This document shows positions 1 to 4,016 of a stretch of DNA of 7,865 bases, piece after piece; position 1 is the stretch's first letter, and every line of letters starts with the position of its first letter. The translations under genes and the position numbers were made by a program. The notes below the pieces were generated by a model. It ran no database searches. It had not been told where the DNA came from and saw only the letters and a list, made by a program, of their open reading frames with translations. The DNA comes from Clostridia bacterium (GTDB lineage Bacteria; Bacillota; Clostridia; Christensenellales; Borkfalkiaceae): assembly GCA_029063275.1 (NCBI GenBank), contig JAIDOO010000066.1, positions 1-7,865 of the forward strand, read 5' to 3'.

Positions 1-26
1 CTCCCAAGGGAGCAAGTGAACGGCTT

Positions 27-1055
27 TTAAATTGTTATCCCGAAAATCGCTACGACCGCAGTTATCACGCAGGGAATTGTAACAACGCTCAAAATCGTGT
101 TGGTTACAAACGCGGCGGTTGCCGTGTCCTTATCGCCGTTAAAGGTTTCCGCCATAGCCACGACCGAAGCGGCGGGCGACATCGCCATAGCAATAACGGG
201 CGCTATGTAAACGTATTCTTCAAAGCTGAATTCCGCGCCCTTGCCGAAAAATCCCGCAAAGGGCAATACCAACAATATGGTCAGAAAGGGTGCGGCGATA
301 AGGCGCAGACTGCCCGATATGTAAACGCCTTTTCTGCAAAACAGACTTCTTGCGGGCGTTTCGGCGAGCCTTATTCCGACTATTATCATCGATAGCGGAG
401 CGGTGCAGTAGCCGAGGTATTCGGGGAATATCCCCAGCCCTTTTACTTCGTCTATCATAAAAAAGTTTATTTCCGGTACGAAAAACAAAACCGCCGCAAC
501 CACGCTTGAAAGTATTGCGGGGTTAAGCAGTATTTTTTTAGGGCGTATTTGTTTTATATCGCCCGTGATAAGAACAACCCCGACCGTCCAGCAAAGTATT
601 ATGAACGCAACGTTAAAAACCATAACGTACATAATTGCAAGCGGGTTGCCGTCCGTGAACGCGTCCACAAAGGGCACACCCAAAAATCCGCAGTTGGAAA
701 AAACGGCTATGTACGAGTATACCCTTGCCGCGCTTTTATCTTTGGCTTTTATAAAAACCAACTTAGACAGCGCAAGCATAAGCATAAGCGAAGCTATTGC
801 AAAGGCAAAGGATATGCCGAAGTTTTTTAATAAAGTAAGGCGGTTAATCGCGGTAACGGTTTCAAAATCGGCTTCGGAAAACACGCAAAAAGATTTGATT
901 ACCAGTGCTGGCTGGCAAACGTAAAGCAATACGTTGGACAGGGTATATGTACCGCCCTCGCCAATCATTTTCAGTTTTTTCAGCGCGAAGCCCGGCAGGG
1001 CGAACGCGGCGAGCACCAACATAATAATCAGTACTTTTAAATAAATCATTCCCAT
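27..1055 (-). CDS. AEC-family (auxin efflux carrier-like) permease
   Basis: A 342-aa, very hydrophobic protein with about ten predicted membrane segments. The first spans roughly residues 5-24, and the last ends at the C-terminus. The spacing and sequence style, including an early Gly/Pro-containing segment (ALPGFALKK, about 18-26), fit the membrane transport family PF03547. In bacteria this family includes putative malate, malonate or other organic-anion carriers; the substrate cannot be read from sequence. The length is typical. The start at 1055 gives a two-residue N-terminal extension over a second Met at codon 3. The best ribosome site is GAGGAAG (minus strand, 1076-1070), 14 bases from the first Met, which is long; it lies inside a duplicated mnmA tail. 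No terminator or promoter is evident between mnmA and this gene, so co-transcription with mnmA is likely. Family assignment is firm; the substrate is unknown. Confidence 0.88.
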   Translation of the reverse strand: MGMIYLKVLIIMLVLAAFALPGFALKKLKMIGEGGTYTLSNVLLYVCQPALVIKSFCVFSEADFETVTAINRLTLLKNFGISFAFAIASLMLMLALSKLVFIKAKDKSAARVYSYIAVFSNCGFLGVPFVDAFTDGNPLAIMYVMVFNVAFIILCWTVGVVLITGDIKQIRPKKILLNPAILSSVVAAVLFFVPEINFFMIDEVKGLGIFPEYLGYCTAPLSMIIVGIRLAETPARSLFCRKGVYISGSLRLIAAPFLTILLVLPFAGFFGKGAEFSFEEYVYIAPVIAMAMSPAASVVAMAETFNGDKDTATAAFVTNTILSVVTIPCVITAVVAIFGITI

Positions 1056-1058
1056 ATG

Positions 1059-1088
1059 TCAATAAAATACTTCCTCAATAACGCCGCC
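1059..1088 (-). repeat. Diverged second copy of the last ten mnmA codons
   Basis: Read on the minus strand, these 30 bases encode GGVIEEVFY followed by TGA. The true mnmA end at 1253-1224 encodes GGVIEEVYY followed by TAA. The two stretches match at 25 of 30 bases. All five differences are synonymous, Tyr/Phe, or stop-for-stop, so both copies seem to have diverged as coding sequence. The copy stops three bases before the permease start codon and supplies that gene's only purine-rich ribosome site. It could be the remnant of a second mnmA, or a duplication made when the 1089-1223 segment was inserted. Confidence 0.6.
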
Positions 1089-1223
1089 TCGTCGCCGCAC
1101 ACTCCGCTTAAATCCGTCCGCGCGAACGCGAACGGAAACATTGCTTTGCGGCGGCTCCTCTTCCCAAAACCTTTTGCTACGCAAAATTTTTCGGGAGCCC
1201 TGTATGCCTCGGCGGAGTGCTAA
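1089..1223. other. Structured intergenic segment, possible small palindromic insertion
   Basis: This 135-base gap has no credible ORF but dense dyad symmetry. One hairpin pairs 1113-1122 with 1127-1136 (TCCGT and CGCG arms, one mismatch, CGAA loop). A second, compound hairpin covers 1153-1199: GGCTCC pairs with GGAGCC at the base and TTTTGC with GCAAAA (1172-1186) at the tip. The short inverted repeat CACTCCGC (1100-1107) / GCGGAGTG (1212-1219) bounds both hairpins. No hairpin is followed by a convincing T-run on either strand, so this is not an obvious terminator. A REP/MITE-like element is a reasonable inference. Confidence 0.45.
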
Positions 1224-1262
1224 TTAATAATATACTTCTTCGATAACGCCTCCGCCGAGGCA
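1205..1262. repeat. 13-bp perfect inverted repeat spanning the mnmA stop codon
   Basis: TGCCTCGGCGGAG (1205-1217) is the exact reverse complement of CTCCGCCGAGGCA (1250-1262), with 32 bases between. One arm is noncoding and the other encodes the Cys-Leu-Gly-Gly near the MnmA C-terminus. In the mnmA transcript this forms a GC-rich stem enclosing the stop codon. The downstream side lacks a U-run, so it may act as a 3' stabilising or weak termination structure, or be a by-product of the neighbouring insertion. Confidence 0.6.
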
Positions 1263-2297
1263 GGAGTCGGTATCATAAAACACTGCGTACTGACCTTCGG
1301 TTACCGCGCGTTGGGGGGCGTCGAATTCCACAAGTGCACAATCTTTTTTAAGGGTTACATTAACCTTTTGCTCGGCTTGGCGGTAGCGGAATTTTGCCGT
1401 ACAGTCAAGGGATATGTCGGGGTCAAAGCCTATCCAGTTCAGCCCCGAAACTCTGCACGCCTTTGAGTAAAGCGGGCTTTCGTCGCCGTGAGATACGTAT
1501 AGGATATTGTTTGCCAAATCCTTTTTAACTACAAACCACCTGCCCTCTTCGCCGGCTCTTCCGCCGAGGTCAAGTCCCTTTCGCTGACCGATAGTATAAT
1601 ACATAAGACCGACGTGCCGCCCGACCTCTTTGCCGTCGAGGGTGAGAATTTTTCCGCTCTGCGCGGGCAGATAGTTTTGCAGGAATTTTCTGAAATTTCT
1701 TTCGCCGATAAAGCATATCCCCGTGGAATCCTTTTTTGCGGCGGTTGCAAGATTGTTTTCTTCGGCAAGTTTTCTGACTTCGGCTTTGGGTAAATCCGCA
1801 AGGGGGAACAGCACTTTATCAAGCTGGTTTTCGCGGACCTGGTTTAAAAAATAGGTCTGGTCCTTGCCCGCGTCCGCGGCTTTCAAAAGGCGGTGCCTGC
1901 CGTTTGCGTGTTCTATTTTGCAGTAATGCCCCGTGGCAACGAAGTCCGCGCCCATGCTGAGAGCGTAGTCGCGGAAAGGACCGAATTTTATCTCGCGGTT
2001 GCATAACACGTCGGGATTGGGCGTTCTGCCCGCCCTATATTCCGCAAGGAAATATGAAAAGACCCGCTCCTGATACTGCTTTGCGAAGTTTACGCTGTAA
2101 TAAGGGATATCCAGCGCCGAACAAACCCTTTGCACGTCGGCAAAGTCGTTTTCGGCAGAGCACGCGCCCCGCTCGTCGGTTTCTTCCCAGTTGAGCATAT
2201 ACAGCCCTATTACGTTGTAGCCCTGCCGCTTTAAAATCAGCGCGGCAACCGATGAATCCACTCCGCCGCTCATTCCTACGACAACCGTTTTCGACAT
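1224..2297 (-). CDS. mnmA: tRNA-specific 2-thiouridylase MnmA
   Basis: MnmA uses ATP and a persulfide sulfur donor to thiolate U34 of Lys, Glu and Gln tRNAs in the cytosol. The 357-aa protein is full length. The N-terminal PP-loop SGGVDSS is at residues 10-16. The two family cysteines are present: the catalytic-side Cys99 in PNPDVLCN and the persulfide-accepting Cys195 in STGICFIGER. GADFVATGHY (about 116-125) and DQTYFL are also typical. The C-terminal beta-barrel domain ends in GGGVIEEVYY. The ATG at 2297 places the PP-loop at the usual position; the ribosome site (AGGT, 8 bases upstream) is weak. Transcription probably starts near 2327 from a promoter sharing its -35 with the divergent DUF4250 gene. 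A diverged copy of this gene's last ten codons lies just downstream. Confidence 0.97.
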   Translation of the reverse strand: MSKTVVVGMSGGVDSSVAALILKRQGYNVIGLYMLNWEETDERGACSAENDFADVQRVCSALDIPYYSVNFAKQYQERVFSYFLAEYRAGRTPNPDVLCNREIKFGPFRDYALSMGADFVATGHYCKIEHANGRHRLLKAADAGKDQTYFLNQVRENQLDKVLFPLADLPKAEVRKLAEENNLATAAKKDSTGICFIGERNFRKFLQNYLPAQSGKILTLDGKEVGRHVGLMYYTIGQRKGLDLGGRAGEEGRWFVVKKDLANNILYVSHGDESPLYSKACRVSGLNWIGFDPDISLDCTAKFRYRQAEQKVNVTLKKDCALVEFDAPQRAVTEGQYAVFYDTDSCLGGGVIEEVYY

Positions 2298-2333
2298 TTT
2301 TGCATACCTGAAAATTTTTTTGATTTTAAAATT

Positions 2334-2362
2334 ATTATATCACGGCGCCTTAATATTTGCAA
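2334..2362 (-). promoter_or_regulatory. Leftward sigma-A-type promoter of mnmA
   Basis: On the minus strand, TTGCAA (2362-2357) is followed by a 17-base spacer and a perfect TATAAT (2339-2334) preceded by TG at the extended -10 position. The predicted start is near 2327, giving a leader of about 30 bases before the mnmA ATG. The -35 hexamer is palindromic and is also used by the rightward promoter. Confidence 0.75.
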
Positions 2363-2384
2363 TTAATTTGTTTTGTGGTATAAT
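2357..2384 (+). promoter_or_regulatory. Rightward sigma-A-type promoter of the DUF4250/tRNA block
   Basis: TTGCAA (2357-2362), a 16-base spacer and TATAAT (2379-2384) with an extended -10 TGG (2376-2378). Counting from the -10 puts +1 at 2391, which is the A of the DUF4250 ATG, so the mRNA would be leaderless. I see no other promoter before the tRNA terminator, so this one may also drive the tRNA-like array and the tRNA-Arg. Confidence 0.75.
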
Positions 2385-2390
2385 ACGGGT

Positions 2391-2570
2391 ATGGATTTGC
2401 CGCAGGACGATTTTATTTTGCTCTCTCTTGTAAATACGAAATTGCGCGATATTTACGGCTCTTTTGACGAGCTGTGCGATGAAGAGGGGGTTCCGCGCGA
2501 ACTGATAGCGGAACGGCTTGCGCGAATAGGCTATGCCTATGATGAAGAGGCAAACGCTTTTAAGTTTTAA
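2391..2570 (+). CDS. DUF4250 domain protein
   Basis: A 59-aa soluble protein that begins MDLPQDDFILLSLVNTKLRD and contains a DELCDEE segment and a C-terminal YAYDEEANAF. These are the landmarks I recall for DUF4250 (PF14056), short proteins of Clostridia with no known function. The whole protein is the domain. The ATG at 2391 matches the family's usual MDLP/MNLP start. An in-frame TTG at 2373 would add six residues encoded by the -10 box and is rejected. There is no Shine-Dalgarno, and the predicted transcription start is the ATG itself. The stop codon lies two bases before the tRNA-derived repeat array, with no terminator between. Confidence 0.85.
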   Translation: MDLPQDDFILLSLVNTKLRDIYGSFDELCDEEGVPRELIAERLARIGYAYDEEANAFKF

Positions 2571-2572
2571 AT

Positions 2573-2656
2573 TCGCCCTAAGCTCGGTTGGAAGAGCGGG
2601 GCTTCCGTCGCACCGAAGCACGAATGTGCTTACGCCCGGTGCCGAAAAAAAACAAT
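2573..2656 (+). repeat. tRNA-Arg-like unit 1 (loop CCG, most diverged)
   Basis: The first base is T instead of G, and the D-loop has G instead of A and TTGG as in the real tRNA. The anticodon-like triplet is CCG at 2605-2607. The stem base at unit position 39 is C. The GAAC loop is GAAT. It starts two bases after the DUF4250 stop codon. Confidence 0.85.
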
Positions 2657-2740
2657 GCGCCCTAAGCTCAGTCGGAAGAGCGGGGCTTACGTCGTACCGA
2701 AGCACGAACGTGCTTACGCTCGGTGCCACAAAAAAACAAT
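2657..2740 (+). repeat. tRNA-Arg-like unit 2 (loop ACG)
   Basis: It begins GCGCCCTAAG rather than GCGCCCGTAG. The anticodon-like triplet is ACG at 2689-2691, and position 39 is T. The tail reads GCCAC followed by seven A, where the other units have GCCG followed by eight A. Confidence 0.85.
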
Positions 2741-2824
2741 GCGCCCGTAGCTCAGTCGGAAGAGCGGGGCTTACGTCGTACCGAAGCACGAACGTGCTTA
2801 CGCCCGGTGCCGAAAAAAAACAAT
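2741..2824 (+). repeat. tRNA-Arg-like unit 3 (loop ACG)
   Basis: It begins GCGCCCGTAG as in the real tRNA. The anticodon-like triplet is ACG at 2773-2775, position 39 is T and position 64 is C. Confidence 0.85.
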
Positions 2825-2908
2825 GCGCCCGTAGCTCAGTCGGAAGAGCGGGGCTTCCGTCGCACCGAAGCACGAACGTGCTTACGCTCGGTGCCGAAAA
2901 AAAACAAT
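2825..2908 (+). repeat. tRNA-Arg-like unit 4 (loop CCG)
   Basis: It begins GCGCCCGTAG. The anticodon-like triplet is CCG at 2857-2859, position 39 is C and position 64 is T. This gives it the most perfect alternative stem, GCACCGA with TCGGTGC (7 bp). Confidence 0.85.
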
Positions 2909-2992
2909 GCGCCCTAAGCTCAGTCGGAAGAGCGGGGCTTCCGTCGTACCGAAGCACGAACGTGCTTACGCTCGGTGCCGAAAAAAAACAAT
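2909..2992 (+). repeat. tRNA-Arg-like unit 5 (loop CCG)
   Basis: It begins GCGCCCTAAG. The anticodon-like triplet is CCG at 2941-2943, position 39 is T and position 64 is T. It directly abuts the mature 5' end of the intact tRNA-Arg and is not its closest match, so similarity does not rise steadily toward the tRNA. Confidence 0.85.
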
Positions 2993-3069
2993 GCGCCCGT
3001 AGCTCAGTTGGATAGAGCACGAGCCTCCGACGCTCGGTGCCGCTGGTTCGAATCCAGTCGGACGCACCA
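2993..3069 (+). tRNA. tRNA-Arg (anticodon CCG)
   Basis: A complete 77-base cloverleaf. The D-stem is GCTC/GAGC with a nine-base loop containing GG and A20, a known arginine identity base. The anticodon stem CGAGC/GCTCG is perfect with loop CTCCGAC, giving anticodon CCG for CGG codons. The variable loop is GTGCC, the T-stem GCTGG/CCAGT has loop TTCGAAT, the discriminator is A and CCA is encoded. The acceptor GCGCCCG/CGGACGC pairs except for a C4-A69 mismatch; the usual bacterial form has G at 69. No own promoter is visible because the upstream DNA is the repeat array. A strong terminator follows directly. It is probably functional, with the mismatch as a caveat. Confidence 0.93.
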
Positions 3070-3110
3070 AAACCGATAAATACCAAAAGGTATTCGTCGG
3101 TTTTTTCTTT
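3070..3110 (+). terminator. Intrinsic terminator after tRNA-Arg
   Basis: The inner stem AATACC (3079-3084) / GGTATT (3089-3094) has an AAAA loop. The outer stem AAACCGA (3070-3076) pairs with TCGGTTT (3097-3103), with a 2x2 internal loop. The T-run starting at 3101 is TTTTTTCTTTT. It closes the DUF4250/array/tRNA block. Confidence 0.9.
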
Positions 3111-3122
3111 TACGGAAAATTT

Positions 3123-3150
3123 ACCCGATTTACCGCTTTCGGCATAGTAT
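3123..3150 (+). promoter_or_regulatory. Possible promoter of the collagen-like gene
   Basis: CATAGTAT (3143-3150) fits either a sigma-A -10 (TAGTAT, 3145-3150) or the CATAnnnT pattern of sporulation sigma-E/K -10 elements. The upstream -35 is weak in both readings: TTTACC at 3120-3125 with a 19-base spacer, or AC at 3123 with 18. The predicted start is near 3157. A mother-cell sigma factor would suit a spore-surface protein but this is not established. Confidence 0.35.
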
Positions 3151-3156
3151 GGTAAG

Positions 3157-3171
3157 GAGGGTAAAACCCTC
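3157..3171 (+). other. Leader hairpin of the collagen-like gene
   Basis: GAGGGT (3157-3162), AAA loop, ACCCTC (3166-3171). It lies at the predicted 5' end of the mRNA and overlaps an AGGAGG-like stretch (3155-3160) that has no start codon in range, so that stretch is not this gene's ribosome site. A 5' stabilising hairpin is plausible. Confidence 0.5.
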
Positions 3172-3197
3172 GCAAAGGAAAACCAAGGAAAAAATTT

Positions 3198-3902
3198 ATG
3201 AATTGTTTTGATGATAACGAAAGATGTTGCTGTTGCGGAAACGCCAACGCGACGAGCAATGACAGAATTATAATACAATCGGGTCCCGCAGGCGCAACAG
3301 GCGCTACCGGACCTGCGGGTCCCAGAGGCTTAACGGGCGCGACGGGACCTACCGGAGCCACAGGACCAAGGGGCTATGACGGCTATGACGGCGCAACGGG
3401 CGCAACCGGACCGAGAGGATTGACGGGTCCTACCGGAGCCACGGGCGCAACGGGTGCTACCGGTCCCACCGGCGCGACAGGTCCCGAGGGCACACAGGTT
3501 ACAGACAATTCCGCGTATGCGGCAAACTCGTCAAATACTACCGTGCCCGTTGTCCTTGCGGGTACTAAAATTCCCCTGCCCGACTGGCAGACGGTAACTC
3601 CCGGTATCAGCATGAGCGCGGACAACACCGAGTTTACTATCAACGTTGCGGGCAAATATCTGATTATGTACGAGGTGCATTTAACTGTGCCGATTGCGGC
3701 AGGTACGCGGCTGGTTTTAAACGGCACGGCTTATGCCCCCTCGACTATTCAGCCTCTCAATCCCGAAACGGGCTTTAACAACAGCATAATAGTTACCTGC
3801 GACGCGGGCGTATCCGTTTCGCTCGAGCTGTTCGGAATTAACGCCTCAGCCATACTTCATACGGGCGCAGGCGCAACCCTTACGATTATTCAGCTCGCCT
3901 GA
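3198..3902 (+). CDS. Collagen-like repeat protein with BclA/C1q-like C-terminal domain
   Basis: A 234-aa protein. Residues 1-28 are a Cys-rich head (Cys3 and Cys10-13 in a row) with no signal peptide or membrane span. Residues 29-97 are 23 uninterrupted Gly-X-Y triplets, mostly GAT, GPT and GPR, with two GYD. Residues about 105-234 form a beta-rich domain resembling the C1q/TNF-like trimerising heads of Bacillus exosporium protein BclA and its clostridial relatives. Triplets plus head imply a trimeric stalk-and-knob filament. Lack of a secretion signal together with clustered cysteines suggests assembly on the spore surface from the mother cell, as for exosporium proteins; this is inference. 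The start is set by AAGGA (3185-3189), 8 bases before ATG. It is monocistronic, with its own terminator. Phage tail proteins can look similar, but no phage genes are nearby. Confidence 0.9.
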   Translation: MNCFDDNERCCCCGNANATSNDRIIIQSGPAGATGATGPAGPRGLTGATGPTGATGPRGYDGYDGATGATGPRGLTGPTGATGATGATGPTGATGPEGTQVTDNSAYAANSSNTTVPVVLAGTKIPLPDWQTVTPGISMSADNTEFTINVAGKYLIMYEVHLTVPIAAGTRLVLNGTAYAPSTIQPLNPETGFNNSIIVTCDAGVSVSLELFGINASAILHTGAGATLTIIQLA

Positions 3903-3915
3903 TTTTTTTAAACGG

Positions 3916-3945
3916 GGGTCGGTTTTTTCCGACCCTTATTTTTTT
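3916..3945 (+). terminator. Intrinsic terminator of the collagen-like gene
   Basis: GGGTCGG (3916-3922) pairs with CCGACCC (3929-3935) around a six-T loop. TTATTTTTTT follows at 3936-3945. It begins 14 bases after the coding region ends. Confidence 0.92.
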
Positions 3946-3958
3946 GCCTTGCAGGGGG

Positions 3959-3987
3959 TTTCAATTTTGATAAATCCGTGTTATAAT
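3959..3987 (+). promoter_or_regulatory. Sigma-A-type promoter of glpK
   Basis: TTTCAA (3959-3964), a 17-base spacer and a perfect TATAAT (3982-3987) with an extended -10 TG at 3979-3980. The predicted start is near 3994, giving a leader of about 23 bases. Confidence 0.75.
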
Positions 3988-3992
3988 CAAAT

Positions 3993-4006
3993 TGCGGTAA
4001 ACCGCA
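3993..4006 (+). promoter_or_regulatory. 14-bp palindrome at the predicted glpK transcription start
   Basis: TGCGGTAAACCGCA is perfectly self-complementary except for the central AA. It covers the predicted +1 and touches the AGGAG ribosome site (4006-4010). As DNA it could be a small operator; as RNA it gives a 5-bp hairpin with a TAAA loop at the mRNA 5' end. I cannot choose between the two. Confidence 0.45.
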
Positions 4007-4016
4007 GGAGAAATAT

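Larger units (their letters stand above)
2573..2992 (+). repeat. Tandem array of five 84-bp tRNA-Arg-derived units
   Basis: Five units of exactly 84 bp lie head to tail without spacers and abut the intact tRNA-Arg at 2993. Bases 1-25 of a unit match the tRNA 5' strand and D-arm (GCTC/GAGC stem, GG in the loop). Bases 26-42 form an anticodon-arm-like stem (GGGGC with GYACC, one G-A mismatch) and a 7-base loop TT-M-CGTC, where M is A or C. Bases 44-59 are a hairpin AAGCAC-GAAC-GTGCTT. Bases 60-72 include CGGTGCCG, also found in the tRNA after its anticodon. An A-rich tail with CAAT at the end closes the unit. No unit has the tRNA 3' acceptor strand, a normal T-arm or CCA. Because 84 is divisible by 3, several frames stay open, but these are spurious tRNA-type ORFs. 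The units could be pseudo-tRNAs, a structured RNA or a selfish tandem repeat. Confidence 0.93.

Noticed and set aside
1..12. CTCCCAAGGGAG palindrome downstream of the permease gene
   Set aside because: It is at the window edge with a two-base centre, and no T-run is visible, so it cannot be called a terminator.
1153..1199. Terminator for mnmA
   Set aside because: The hairpin is good, but neither side has a following T-run. The distance and sequence fit a generic intergenic palindrome better.
2373..2390. TTG start for the DUF4250 gene
   Set aside because: The extra six codons are the promoter -10 region, and family members start at the MDLP/MNLP methionine.
2573..2992. CRISPR array
   Set aside because: The units are contiguous with no unique spacers, and each matches the adjacent tRNA. 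No cas genes are present.
2533..3015. Plus-strand repeat ORFs (SSVGRAGL and VAQSEERG types)
   Set aside because: They are sense translations of the tRNA-like units, without ribosome sites, overlapping the DUF4250 end and the tRNA itself.
2993..3069. tRNA as an attachment site for an integrated element
   Set aside because: Integrated elements duplicate the tRNA 3' end. Here only 5' parts are copied, no integrase is present, and a terminator follows at once.
2340..3278. Long minus-strand ORF (312 codons) with 28-residue repeats such as LPTELRAHCFF
   Set aside because: It is the antisense of the tRNA and its derived array. Words such as DWIRTSG and LPTELRA are well-known spurious translations of tRNA genes, and the 84-bp period keeps the frame open automatically.
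3383..3727. Minus-strand ORFs rich in GPVAPV opposite the collagen-like gene
   Set aside because: They are the reverse reading of Gly-Ala-Thr/Gly-Pro-Thr triplets. The plus-strand gene has a promoter-side leader, a ribosome site and a terminator.
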